A stretch of 9,788 bases of DNA from Thermohalobaculum sp035527255 (GTDB lineage Bacteria; Pseudomonadota; Alphaproteobacteria; Rhodobacterales; Rhodobacteraceae). The stretch covers positions 1 through 9,788 of the forward strand of contig DATLAW010000132.1 of NCBI GenBank assembly GCA_035527255.1, read 5' to 3'. Below are positions 1 through 7,197 of this stretch, piece after piece. The position numbers were made by a program, and so were the translations under genes. Positions within the stretch are counted from its first letter, which is position 1. Each line of letters begins with the position of its first letter. Below the pieces are notes generated by a model, which saw nothing but the letters and a program-made list of their open reading frames with translations, did no database searches and had not been told where the DNA came from.

Positions 1-165
1 GCGATGACTGCCGGAATCCGGGCTTCGGTATTGGAACACGTAGGACTTCACGCCAGACGGCAGGATCAGCAGCCCGAAGCCCGGTATTTGCTCATCCCAA
101 ACGAAATAGCGACGGCCAGGATCGGGCGCGGCGGCATCAACGGTTTTCTTGGTAATTTTCGGCAT
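1..165 (-). CDS. Tyrosine-type integrase, N-terminal part (DUF4102 arm-binding domain); runs off the left edge
   Basis: Reading leftward from the ATG at 165, 55 codons stay open to the window edge. The peptide begins MPKITKKTVDAAAPD and continues through FVWDEQIPGFGLLILPSG and KSYVFQYR. This is the typical N-terminal DUF4102 (arm-DNA-binding) domain of P4-like phage and island integrases: a Lys-rich start, W-D-x5-GFG, then PSG-x-KSY-x-x-QYR. In the family this domain binds repeated arm sites, while the catalytic Arg/His/Tyr domain lies further C-terminal and is outside the window. An AGGA Shine-Dalgarno sits 8 nt before the ATG and supports this start. A small hairpin (GGGCT AAA AGCCC, 186-198) lies in the leader, and GTGTAAGCA iterons lie just upstream. 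Whether the full gene is intact cannot be seen. The family call is confident; the specificity is unknown. Confidence 0.88.
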   Translation of the reverse strand, partial: MPKITKKTVDAAAPDPGRRYFVWDEQIPGFGLLILPSGVKSYVFQYRSPDSGSHR

Positions 166-198
166 CTGTTTGGTCCTTTTTCATGGGGCTAAAAGCCC

Positions 199-242
199 GT
201 GTAAGCACCGTGTAAGCAAGCTGTGTAAGCACCATGTAAGCA
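199..242. repeat. Four GTGTAAGCA iterons upstream of the integrase
   Basis: GTGTAAGCA occurs at 199-207, 210-218 and 223-231, and ATGTAAGCA at 234-242. The spacings are 11, 13 and 11 bp. The block can also be read as a 24-bp unit (197-220) repeated once with a few changes (221-244). Short, regularly spaced direct repeats directly behind an integrase start are what DUF4102-type integrases bind as arm sites, and they could also autoregulate int. The repeats are seen directly; the role is inferred. Confidence 0.75.
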
Positions 243-341
243 GATACGGGTAAGAAAGGGTATGAATGGCGCTTGACCATTGCCGCGAAAGTAAGCGTTT
301 AACAGCCGAATATCAATGCGTTAGTTAAAAATAGTTTGAGC

Positions 342-350
342 GTGTAAGCA
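342..350. repeat. Fifth GTGTAAGCA copy, closest to the PAS_5 gene
   Basis: An exact GTGTAAGCA copy in the same orientation lies about 100 bp away from the main iteron group, immediately before GGGGTTTGGG. A separated arm site of this kind often flanks the crossover core on the other side of the integrase-proximal arms. It is the last element-like sequence before PAS_5 homology begins. Confidence 0.6.
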
Positions 351-402
351 GGGGTTTGGGATACGGCCCTGCCCCTATCGGGCCGAAGTCGACCCACGCG
401 AC

Positions 403-978
403 ATGACCGGCGACGCTCGGCATCTGTTCGTGCTCGAGGACCTTGGGCAGGGCAACATGCGCTTCCGGCTGGCCGGGACCGCGCTGCTGGACGCCTTCGG
501 CTACGAGCTGCGCGGCATGAGCGCGCGCTCGATCATGCAAGGCCCGGCAAGAGAGAGTTTCGTCGCCTTGATCGCCGAGACGCTGGCGGAGTCGGGCGTT
601 GGCTATGCCCGGCTGCTGGCGCCCGATGAGACGTCGGTGTGGGAAGTGGTGCTGCTGCCGCTGCGCGACAATTTTGGCAAGATCGAGCGGCTGATTATCT
701 GCCTGCACCCGGTGAGCGGCCGCACGGTCGAGGCCGGCGATACGAGCGAAATGCCACTGCGCTTCACCATTGACGAGATGTCGATTCGGCCGGTTGAGGT
801 AACCCCCGATCCAGTCCACGGCGATGCGATGCCACTGGCTGGATTCGGCGAGGGGCAGGCGAGTTTCGAGCACGCACCCAAAGGCAGCTTCACCGCGATC
901 GACGGTGGGCTCGACAAAACCGAACCGTCCGGTCGTAACGAGCGACCTGAGTTGCGGCTCGTGCGAGACGAAGATTGA
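403..978 (+). CDS. PAS_5-family (DUF1457-like) protein, apparently lacking its N-terminus
   Basis: The product from ATG 403 is 191 residues. It contains HLFVLEDLGQGNMRFRLAGT, then FGYELRGMS and LLPLRDNFGKIERLIICLHPV, the signature run of the PAS_5 family. These are common alphaproteobacterial proteins of unknown or possibly sensory/regulatory role. Family-like sequence also precedes the ATG: the in-frame codons from about 364 to 402 read RPCPYRAEVDPRD, matching the usual 'PYRSEIDPR' segment. The frame is open back only to 340, with no ATG, GTG or TTG before 403 and no Shine-Dalgarno at 403. The usual N-terminus (roughly 30 residues, the 'YW..LRG' part) is therefore missing, right where the integrase element ends. 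It is either a gene broken by insertion or one expressed from an internal Met. The C-terminal tail after about residue 125 is variable and probably disordered. Confidence 0.75.
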   Translation: MTGDARHLFVLEDLGQGNMRFRLAGTALLDAFGYELRGMSARSIMQGPARESFVALIAETLAESGVGYARLLAPDETSVWEVVLLPLRDNFGKIERLIICLHPVSGRTVEAGDTSEMPLRFTIDEMSIRPVEVTPDPVHGDAMPLAGFGEGQASFEHAPKGSFTAIDGGLDKTEPSGRNERPELRLVRDED

Positions 979-1050
979 GGGGCGGGGACTCCGGCCCCCA
1001 ACACGGTTGCGTTTGCCGGAGGCTCGCAGCGTTGTTTAGAGCGAGTCGAG

Positions 1051-1071
1051 GTCCCGGGTCACGCCCGGGAC
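1051..1071. terminator. Hairpin between convergent PAS_5 and DUF1638 genes
   Basis: GTCCCGGG (1051-1058) and CCCGGGAC (1064-1071) form a perfect 8-bp stem with a TCACG loop, followed on the plus strand by AACACTTTT. It lies between two converging stop codons and could end transcription both ways. It is also similar to a GC-rich palindrome that I recall being scattered between alphaproteobacterial genes, so it may be a dispersed repeat. Confidence 0.6.
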
Positions 1072-1078
1072 AACACTT

Positions 1079-1753
1079 TTACTCCTTAGCCGCCGTCGCC
1101 AGGAATCCGGCTAAATCCCCATAACCGGTTTTGCGTATCTCGAAGGCCAGGCCCAACCGGTTGGCCGCAGCGCGGGCTTTTGCTTCCAGGATCGGGTCGT
1201 CGGTCTGGGCCAGGTAGATGATCTTTTCGTAATTGCCGAAGACCATCTGGGGCATGTCCAGATGGCGATTCAGCCCCAAACCCGCCCAGATAAGGGTGTC
1301 GAACTGGCGGGCCAGGAAGTCGGTCAGGTAGAAGGAGGTGATCTCACCCGCCTCGCTGCGTTCGGCGAAGGCCTCGTTGCCATCGAAGAAGCTGTAGCAA
1401 TGAGGGCCTTCAATGCGCTCGACGCCCTCCTCGGCGCAGACCTTGTCGAGCAGGCCGCCAGTGCCGCAGTCGGCGTAGACAACGTAAACTTTGGTGTAGC
1501 CACGGGCACGGGCGTCTCGGACCTTGGCGCGAACCGCATCGGGGATCTTCTGTGGCTCGTTGTGGAGCTTGGCCGGGAGGCACGCGAGGTCGAGATGGGA
1601 CCAGCCATTCAACCGGGTCAGCGCCAGGATCTCGCGGGCCAGCGCACCACAGGCAAGTAGGAGCACCCGGCCGGAGACATCGGCCACGCTCGTGGCGGCG
1701 AGTCCGGTCTCGGTCAGGGTATCGTCATTGATCGTTTTCGGATCGAGGTGCAT
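1079..1753 (-). CDS. DUF1638 protein, putative accessory factor of B12-dependent methyl transfer
   Basis: A 224-residue soluble protein with no signal peptide or membrane segment. It shows the conserved DUF1638 (PF07796) features: CGAL around Cys35, LPAKLHN (residues 59-65), YADCGTGG (93-100, with Cys96) and GPHCYSFF (116-123, with His118 and Cys119). Conserved Cys and His in these motifs suggest metal or cofactor contact. The biochemical role is not established as far as I know. It is the third gene of a cluster with a homocysteine methyltransferase and a corrinoid protein, 78 nt after the latter. As I recall, mutant-fitness work in Rhodobacterales tied a DUF1638 gene beside a split MetH to methionine synthesis; I cannot verify that here. 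No good Shine-Dalgarno lies close to ATG 1753, only a G-rich run about 17 nt upstream, so the start is less certain than the family. Confidence 0.85.
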   Translation of the reverse strand: MHLDPKTINDDTLTETGLAATSVADVSGRVLLLACGALAREILALTRLNGWSHLDLACLPAKLHNEPQKIPDAVRAKVRDARARGYTKVYVVYADCGTGGLLDKVCAEEGVERIEGPHCYSFFDGNEAFAERSEAGEITSFYLTDFLARQFDTLIWAGLGLNRHLDMPQMVFGNYEKIIYLAQTDDPILEAKARAAANRLGLAFEIRKTGYGDLAGFLATAAKE

Positions 1754-1770
1754 TCGGTTCTGGGGAAAAA

Positions 1771-1808
1771 GACCCCCTCCCTGGCCCTCCTCCCAGAGGG
1801 GAGAGGGA
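1771..1808. repeat. REP-like GC-rich palindromic repeat inside the methyl-transfer cluster
   Basis: The spacer between the corrinoid and DUF1638 genes holds a CCCTCC-rich arm (1785-1794) and a GGGAGAGGG arm (1799-1807). They pair with one bulged C around an AGAG loop, flanked by a C-rich run at 1773-1780. The CCCTC...GAGAGGG layout is that of intergenic repeats common in proteobacteria. In the minus-strand transcript it would fold between the two cistrons, followed by a T run, and could attenuate or stabilise the message. Confidence 0.55.
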
Positions 1809-1831
1809 ATCCGATTGGAGACGATAGCTTA

Positions 1832-2539
<708 letters not shown>

Positions 2540-2558
2540 TTCATGCACTCCCGCGTCA

Positions 2559-2573
2559 GGCGCCGGTGGCGCC
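2559..2573. promoter_or_regulatory. Hairpin in the leader of the corrinoid-protein gene
   Basis: GGCGCC GGT GGCGCC forms a perfect 6-bp stem, located about 6 nt upstream of the GGGAG ribosome site of the corrinoid gene. In the minus-strand transcript it sits in the 154-nt gap after the homocysteine methyltransferase stop. It could affect ribosome access or RNA processing. No cobalamin-box or SAM-riboswitch sequence is recognisable in the gap. Confidence 0.3.
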
Positions 2574-2693
2574 AACGGTATTGTTGCCCTGTGCAATGAT
2601 CAGTCAGTTTTCGGCGTGCTGATACATTAAAATCGTCATCCCTAGAGCGTTAACCGACCAGTGTGCTAAAAGGTTGTGGAAATATGGGAAAAA

Positions 2694-3713
2694 TCAACCC
2701 CGCTGCCGGCTGCGGCGGGTCTGACGGGGCCCGGCTCCCGCCGCCTCGCCGGTGCCGTCATTTGCCGAGGTGAAGTCTCCGATCCGGCTGCGAATCTCCT
2801 CGAGACCGGGTCGGGGACCTCTGGGGCGATCCTCCAGCGCTGCCCGCATCGCCCGAATATGTTCCGGCATCGAGCCGCAACATCCGCCGATCAGCCGGGC
2901 GCCGGAGTCGCGCGCCAGACAGGCGTAGTCCGCCATCAGCTCCGGCGTACCGTCGTAGTGGATATGGCCGTCCGCATATTTGGGGATGCCAGCATTGGCC
3001 TTGGCAATAACGACCATTCCGGGCGCAGCGCCCGAGATACCAAGGACCGTGCGCAACAAGTCAGAAGCGCCGGTGCCGCAATTGGCGCCTATGGCCAGTG
3101 GCGGGGTCGCCAGTGAGGAGGCGAGTGCAGCGTAGGCTTCGCTGGTCACCCCCATCATCGTGCGCCCGGCGGTGTCGAAGCTGAGCGTCGAACAGAGCGG
3201 CGCGCCCAGGTTGGCAGCGGCCTCGGCGACGGCGCGGAATTCCTCGACCGACGATATCGTCTCGGCCCAGATAACATCGGCGCCGCCCTCCATCAGCGCC
3301 GCGATCTGCTCCTCGAATGCGGCGACCGCGTCGGCGTGGGCAAGCGGGCCGATTGGTTCCATAATCTCACCGGTGGGGCCGACGGAGCCGGCCACGACTA
3401 CGGTGCGCCCGGCAGCGTCAGCGCACTTGCGGGCCAGTCGGGCCGCGGCGACGTTCAACTCGCGCACCCTGCCCTGGGCATCATGCAACTTCAGGCGATA
3501 ACGCGTGCCACCGAATGAGTTGGTGAGGATCACATCTGACCCGGCCTCGATGAAGCCCTCGTGCAGCGCAATGATTTTTTCCGGCTGGTCGATATTCCAC
3601 AACTCCGGAGCGTCGCCCGACATCAGCCCAGCGGCGAATAGATTGGTCCCGGTGGCACCGTCGAGCAACAGCCATTCGCGTTCCTGCAGAAGCTGGGAGA
3701 GGGCATTGGTCAT
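2694..3713 (-). CDS. Homocysteine S-methyltransferase (betaine-homocysteine methyltransferase/MetH N-domain family)
   Basis: A 339-residue protein of the Pfam S-methyltransferase (PF02574) family, which methylates homocysteine to methionine using a zinc-activated thiolate. Visible landmarks are LLDGATGTNL (16-25), the barrel segment ILTNSFGGTRYRL (62-74), GSVGPTGE (109-116) and a catalytic-side ET at 151-152. The three zinc ligands are Cys212 in GANCGTG and the Cys278-Cys279 pair in GGCCGS. The length fits a stand-alone enzyme or the first module of MetH. ATG 3713 is preferred over an ATG 19 codons upstream, because the family homology begins there and the extra Arg-rich peptide looks non-coding. 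Its ribosome site is weak. The corrinoid gene downstream points to methylcobalamin as the donor. It is often annotated as betaine-homocysteine methyltransferase, which I consider less likely here. The C-terminal 20 residues are low-complexity Gly/Arg/Gln. Confidence 0.88.
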   Translation of the reverse strand: MTNALSQLLQEREWLLLDGATGTNLFAAGLMSGDAPELWNIDQPEKIIALHEGFIEAGSDVILTNSFGGTRYRLKLHDAQGRVRELNVAAARLARKCADAAGRTVVVAGSVGPTGEIMEPIGPLAHADAVAAFEEQIAALMEGGADVIWAETISSVEEFRAVAEAAANLGAPLCSTLSFDTAGRTMMGVTSEAYAALASSLATPPLAIGANCGTGASDLLRTVLGISGAAPGMVVIAKANAGIPKYADGHIHYDGTPELMADYACLARDSGARLIGGCCGSMPEHIRAMRAALEDRPRGPRPGLEEIRSRIGDFTSANDGTGEAAGAGPRQTRRSRQRG

Positions 3714-3810
3714 GGTTGTTTGATCCAGTTTGAAACGGGTCGGGGGTCGCGAACGGCGTGCTCTGCACAATGTATACTCGGAGTTAATCGAAAACCACAG
3801 GCGTCCGAAT

Positions 3811-4257
3811 TTACACCGGGTTCGCCGCTTGGGCGAGATCGTTCAGGCGGCGCACCATCGCCTTTAACCCGTTCGAACGTTGCGAGGACAGATGCTGTTC
3901 CAGCCCGAGGCGACCGAGTGCAGCCTGAGCGTCGATTGATGTGATTTTCGAAATGGGCTGCCCGGAATAGAGCGCACGCAGGACCGCGATGAGGCCGCGC
4001 ACGATCATCGCGTCGCTGTCGCCATCAAAATGCAGGCAATCCTGTCCGGCGGCATTGCGACGCATGTCTGGGACCAACCAGACCTGACTGGCGCAGCCTT
4101 CGACCTTCGTGGCGTTGGTTTTGCGCGCTTCAGGCAATGGCGGCATTGCACGGCCGAGTTCGATCACATAGCGGTAGCGGTCTTCCCAGTCATCGAACAG
4201 CTCGAAGTTTTCGACGATCTCCTCGAATTCTGGCGAGATTTCCGTTGGAGCAGCCAT
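3811..4257 (-). CDS. sufE: SufE, cysteine desulfuration protein
   Basis: A 148-residue cytoplasmic protein of the SufE family. It accepts persulfide sulfur from the SufS desulfurase and passes it to the SufBCD scaffold for Fe-S cluster assembly. The conserved core TKVEGCASQVWLVP carries the acceptor cysteine, Cys55. FDGDSDAMIVRGLIAVL, a typical SufE helix-strand segment, follows. The length matches the family (about 140-150). ATG 4257 is chosen because GGGAG lies 6 nt upstream and the next upstream in-frame start would add 61 unrelated residues. The rest of the suf operon is not in the window. A 97-nt gap separates it from the methyltransferase gene on the same strand, so read-through is possible but not evident. 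Confidence 0.93.
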   Translation of the reverse strand: MAAPTEISPEFEEIVENFELFDDWEDRYRYVIELGRAMPPLPEARKTNATKVEGCASQVWLVPDMRRNAAGQDCLHFDGDSDAMIVRGLIAVLRALYSGQPISKITSIDAQAALGRLGLEQHLSSQRSNGLKAMVRRLNDLAQAANPV

Positions 4258-4345
4258 TCCATTCTCCCATGCGCGCCGCTCGGCGGAGCAGAGTTCCAGG
4301 CGAAACACGCACCGAACCCACTCCGGGTGTCCGATCAGCGCAGTA

Positions 4346-4374
4346 TTGGCGCAAAACACACTTTGTGCTTTTAT
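4346..4374 (+). promoter_or_regulatory. Candidate sigma70-type promoter for the 4456 lipoprotein gene
   Basis: TTGGCG (4346-4351) and TTTTAT (4369-4374) are separated by 17 bp in the 198-bp divergent region between sufE and the lipoprotein gene. The spacer contains a small dyad, CACA CTT TGTG. It would give a leader of about 75 nt. Confidence 0.4.
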
Positions 4375-4455
4375 TTGTCGCCCGGATATGGCCATTTCCC
4401 CGCAGAAACGCAACCGGTGACACATAGCCGGAGAAATCAAACGGGAGGGCGACCA

Positions 4456-4908
4456 ATGCGCACCGGAATCGCGCTAGCCAGAGCTGCTGCAATCGCTGCG
4501 GCCCTTGGCCTCGGCGGATGTTCTCTATTCAGCTCGGACGACGACAGTGAGGCCGTTGCAGCAGAAGAAGCGGCCTCGTCGGCGCGCTTTGCGCCAGTCG
4601 AGGCGGTTCTACACATTGAGATCGGGCGCACCCGTAACGGTTATGCCATCACGGCGCGCGGCATCGCCCCGGGGGTGGGCTTTGGTGCTCCAGAACTACG
4701 GGCGCGGCGCGACGGCAAGATGGGACCGGATGGGTTCGTCGACTTCGACTTCATCGCGCAAGCACCTGATCCGAGTCTAAATCTAGGTGAGGGTTCCGCA
4801 TCTGCACGGGCTATCCGCGCCGACTTGCTGGTACCGACGCGTGAATTTGCCGGCGTTATCGGTATTCGCATTCACGGGGTCAGCGGCGGACTGCAGATGA
4901 CTTTCTGA
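4456..4908 (+). CDS. Putative outer-membrane lipoprotein, unknown function
   Basis: A 150-residue protein that I do not recognise beyond its class. A short signal peptide (MRTGIALARAAAIAAALG) ends in a clear lipobox, L19-G20-G21-C22, so it should be lipid-modified at Cys22. The next residue is Ser, not Asp, favouring transfer to the outer membrane. An acidic linker SSDDDSEAVAAEEAA (26-40) leads to a small domain predicted to be beta-rich, with IEIGRTRNGYAITARG near the start and IGIRIHGVSGGLQMTF at the end. From memory, uncharacterised alphaproteobacterial lipoproteins share the 'RTR.G..ITA.G' and 'IRI.G' features. GGGAGGG lies 6 nt before ATG 4456. The same frame is open upstream into the antisense of sufE, but the signal peptide and ribosome site fix the start here. 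Confidence 0.8.
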   Translation: MRTGIALARAAAIAAALGLGGCSLFSSDDDSEAVAAEEAASSARFAPVEAVLHIEIGRTRNGYAITARGIAPGVGFGAPELRARRDGKMGPDGFVDFDFIAQAPDPSLNLGEGSASARAIRADLLVPTREFAGVIGIRIHGVSGGLQMTF

Positions 4909-4918
4909 GAGCCTGAGG

Positions 4919-4942
4919 CCTAGCATGTGATTGGATGCTAGG
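4919..4942. terminator. Bidirectional hairpin between the lipoprotein gene and rnd
   Basis: CCTAGCAT (4919-4926) and ATGCTAGG (4935-4942) form a perfect 8-bp stem with an 8-nt loop. Outer CTGA and TCAG segments can extend it. It fills the 40-bp gap between two convergent stop codons. No long U run follows on either side, so termination strength is uncertain. Confidence 0.6.
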
Positions 4943-4948
4943 GTCAGC

Positions 4949-6112
4949 TCAGCCAACCTCAATCAATTCGACACCGCCCGGGCGGGCGACCAGTGCCAAC
5001 TGACCCGCCATAACGCGCAACGCGTCATCGCCAAAGACCTCGCGGCGCCAACCCTTCAGCGCTGAAACGTTGGGGTCATCCTCACCTGCCAGAGCCTCAA
5101 GATCAGAACTCGATGCGATCAGCTTGGAGGCGACGCCCAGCTTCTCGGCCCGCGCTTTCAATAACACACGGAGCATGTCGGCAATCGCCGCAGAACCCTG
5201 ACGCCGATTCGGTGGGGGCGGCAGGGTTGGCCGCTCGGCCGGTGGGCAAGCCTCGCCCAAAGCCACCGCGTCGATTATCTCGTTGGCAATTTCGGGCCGT
5301 CGTGCCTCGCGTTGTATCAACCGCAATTTGCCGAGTTCCTCCGGCGACTTGGGCCGGGCGGTAGCAACTTCCAGCAGGGCGTCATCCTTGAGGATGCGTG
5401 AGCGTGGTACGTCACGCGTTTGAGCGCTGACTTCGCGCCAATGGGCAAGGGCGCGCACAACAGCCAAGTGTTTCGGGCTATGGCTCCGCGCCTTGATCCG
5501 GCGCCAAGCCTCGGCTGGCTGGGTAAAATAGGTCGTGGGGGCGGTCAGGATCGCCATTTCTTCAGCAACCCAATGGCCCCGCCCAGTCTCGCGTAATCGT
5601 TCGGACAGGGTCTGGTAGATATCCCGTAGATAGGTCACGTCACCGAGTGCGTAGACCAGCTGCTTCTCGCTGAGAGGTCGATGTGCCCAATCGGTGAAGC
5701 GAGAGCTCTTATCGAGCTCGGCTTTGGCAATGCTGCGTACAAGGGTCTCATAGCCAACCTGATCGCCATAGCCGCAGACCATCGCCGCAACCTGGGTGTC
5801 GAACATTGGCGCCGGGATCAACCCGCTGAGATTGTGGAAAATCTCCACGTCCTGACGCGCCGCATGGAATACTTTGACAACGCTCGTGTTCGACATCAAC
5901 TCAAACAACGGCGTTAAATCAATACCCTCAGCGAGGGGATCGATGATGACCGAGTCTTCGCGGGCGTTGCCCGAGCGCGCTATCTGGACCAGGCAGAGCT
6001 GAGGCCAATAGGTCCGTTCGCGCATAAACTCGGTGTCGACGGTGACGAAGGGGGCCTTGGCGTAATCGGCGGTCAACTTGGCCAGGGCATCGGTGGTTGT
6101 GATTACATGCAT
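4949..6112 (-). CDS. rnd: Ribonuclease D
   Basis: A 387-residue DEDDy-type 3'-5' exoribonuclease acting in the cytoplasm on tRNA precursors and other small stable RNAs. The exonuclease motifs are all present: VDTEF with Asp26 and Glu28, HAARQDVEIF with Asp88, and YALGDVTYL with Tyr154 and Asp158, which together bind the two metal ions. The region about 205-290 (AWRRIKAR to EELGKLR) is the HRDC nucleic-acid-binding domain, and the remaining C-terminus is the usual second helical HRDC-like region. The length is normal for the family, and nothing is missing. ATG 6112 has only a weak ribosome site. It ends against a hairpin shared with the converging lipoprotein gene. A promoter is not obvious in the 339-bp upstream gap. 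Confidence 0.95.
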   Translation of the reverse strand: MHVITTTDALAKLTADYAKAPFVTVDTEFMRERTYWPQLCLVQIARSGNAREDSVIIDPLAEGIDLTPLFELMSNTSVVKVFHAARQDVEIFHNLSGLIPAPMFDTQVAAMVCGYGDQVGYETLVRSIAKAELDKSSRFTDWAHRPLSEKQLVYALGDVTYLRDIYQTLSERLRETGRGHWVAEEMAILTAPTTYFTQPAEAWRRIKARSHSPKHLAVVRALAHWREVSAQTRDVPRSRILKDDALLEVATARPKSPEELGKLRLIQREARRPEIANEIIDAVALGEACPPAERPTLPPPPNRRQGSAAIADMLRVLLKARAEKLGVASKLIASSSDLEALAGEDDPNVSALKGWRREVFGDDALRVMAGQLALVARPGGVELIEVG

Positions 6113-6451
6113 GGCGCGAGTCTTTAACCGCTGATCAACTGGCTGTCGCGGGTTTGTTGCGATTGTGAGTCAGAATTCGTATGGAAATATGGGGCTTCGC
6201 CTCGATTTGCGGCATCATCTCGTTGCGGATCAGGATCGATGGTAGCGAAATCGGGAATATTTAACGAGGCCGGAGAATCAATAAGACCGATTTTGTCATT
6301 GACCGATTGAGTGACGACAGCGAATTTCGGCGCTGATCCCATTGGCAGGTCAGTTGCCGAATGCTACTATTATTGACGGACGATATCTTGCGACGGATGT
6401 CCTGCGTCCCCACGTTAGAACGGGTGAACTTGGTCAAATGAGGGAAAAACC
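6113..6451. other. Divergent intergenic region between rnd and the OmpA-like gene
   Basis: This stretch of about 340 bp holds the promoter of the OmpA-like gene (6342-6370) and its leader. It also has a tandem repeat of GACCGATT (6285-6292 and 6301-6308, 16-bp period) spanning a GTCA T TGAC dyad, which could be a regulator site. A 72-codon minus-strand frame (6342 to 6124) exists here, but its base use and missing ribosome site do not support a gene. No RNA gene is seen. Confidence 0.5.
6342..6370 (+). promoter_or_regulatory. Sigma70-type promoter of the OmpA-family lipoprotein gene
   Basis: TTGGCA (6342-6347) and TACTAT (6365-6370) are separated by exactly 17 bp, close to the housekeeping consensus. 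Transcription would begin near 6377, giving a leader of about 75 nt before ATG 6452. Confidence 0.6.
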
Positions 6452-7090
6452 ATGTTGAAGAATGCGATCGTCATCACCGTTTGCGGCAGCTTGCTAGTCG
6501 GCTGTCAAACAGTGCAGGATAATCCGAACACGGCCGGCGGAGCGGTTCTGGGTGCGCTTGGCGGCGCTTTGGCTGGCACGTTAGTTACGAAACACGACCG
6601 CCGTGGCGCGCTGATTGGCGCCGGCGTCGGATTGCTGGCGGGTGCCGCTGTCGGACAGTATCTTGACCGCCAGCAGCAGGAGCTGGAGGCCGGGCTTGCG
6701 GGCACCGGCGCCGAGGTCACCCGTGACGGCGACGCGTTACTGGTCAACTTCCCGTCGAGCCTGACTTTTGCGGTCGATTCGGCGACGATCCGGCCAGAGT
6801 TCTACAGCGCCATGGATAATGTGAGCGCCACTCTGAACCGGTATCCACAGAGCTATCTTGATATCGTTGGTCACACCGACAGCACGGGATCGGATGCGTA
6901 TAATCAGGCGCTGTCTGAGCGGCGGGCCGGTTCGGTCTCGAACCATTTCCGTAGCCGCGGAGTTGTCCCGGAACGGATGGCAGCCTATGGCGTTGGCGAA
7001 ACTCAACCGGTCGCCAGCAACAATACCGCTGAAGGCCGTCAGCAGAACCGCCGCGTTGAGCTGAAGATCACCCCGGCGACGCAGGGCTGA
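6452..7090 (+). CDS. OmpA-family lipoprotein with glycine zipper (YiaD-like)
   Basis: A 212-residue envelope protein. The signal peptide ends in lipobox L15-V16-G17-C18, with Gln at +2 favouring the outer membrane. Residues 29-70 are a glycine-zipper segment (GGAVLGALGGALAG, then GALIGAGVGLLAGAAVG), likely membrane-inserting or oligomerising. Residues about 95-205 form an OmpA C-terminal peptidoglycan-binding domain: FAVDSATI, GHTDSTGSDAYNQALSERRA with the diaminopimelate-contacting Asp143 and Arg158, and NRRVEL near the end. The architecture matches YiaD-type proteins that tether the outer membrane to the cell wall. GAGGG lies 7 nt before the ATG. It is monocistronic, with its own promoter and intrinsic terminator. 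Confidence 0.93.
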   Translation: MLKNAIVITVCGSLLVGCQTVQDNPNTAGGAVLGALGGALAGTLVTKHDRRGALIGAGVGLLAGAAVGQYLDRQQQELEAGLAGTGAEVTRDGDALLVNFPSSLTFAVDSATIRPEFYSAMDNVSATLNRYPQSYLDIVGHTDSTGSDAYNQALSERRAGSVSNHFRSRGVVPERMAAYGVGETQPVASNNTAEGRQQNRRVELKITPATQG

Positions 7091-7107
7091 TCGCCGACAG
7101 ATTTTAG

Positions 7108-7140
7108 GGCGCGGCGGGAAACTGCCGCGCCTATTTCTTT
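7108..7140 (+). terminator. Intrinsic terminator of the OmpA-like gene
   Basis: GGCGCGGC (7108-7115) pairs perfectly with GCCGCGCC (7124-7131) around an 8-nt loop and is followed by the T-rich run TATTTCTTT. It begins 17 nt after the stop codon. Confidence 0.85.
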
Positions 7141-7197
7141 GGGGTTTTCCGTTCAATCCGGCACGCCTGTCTGGCGGGCCGAAGGGGTGTCCGCCTC

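Larger units (their letters stand above)
1..350. mobile_element. End of an integrated element (integrase start plus arm-like repeats)
   Basis: This segment combines an integrase gene reading away from the chromosome with several short direct repeats behind its start. That is the usual arrangement at the integrase end of islands that use P4-like recombinases. It is locally AT-richer than the neighbours (for example around 300-340) and meets a chromosomal gene that seems to lack its start. I place the chromosome junction between the last iteron (ends 350) and the first recognisable PAS_5 codons (about 364-375). No tRNA gene or duplicated core site is visible, and the other end of the element is outside the window. 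The boundary is therefore inferred. Confidence 0.5.

Noticed and set aside
70..85. A 16-bp match (CAGCCCGAAGCCCGGT) between the integrase gene and the inverse of the aspS hairpin at 9202-9217
   Set aside because: At 70-85 the bases encode the conserved PGFGLL part of the integrase and at 9202-9217 they form a hairpin arm. In GC-rich DNA the match is best taken as chance.
351..402. A tRNA gene as attachment site next to the integrase
   Set aside because: No cloverleaf or T-loop sequence is present. The segment instead reads as PAS_5 codons.
3714..3810. Possible SAM-II or cobalamin riboswitch ahead of the homocysteine methyltransferase gene
   Set aside because: Read on the minus strand, the leader shows no SAM-II pseudoknot core or B12-box sequence. 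The 2540-2693 gap was checked with the same result.
4030..4455. Upstream extension of the lipoprotein reading frame to 292 codons
   Set aside because: The extension is antisense to sufE. The signal peptide, lipobox and GGGAGGG ribosome site place the start at 4456.
6124..6342. A 72-codon minus-strand frame ending 11 bp before rnd
   Set aside because: It has no ribosome site, mixed third-position base use unlike the neighbouring genes, and no recognisable protein features. It also begins at the edge of the OmpA-like promoter.
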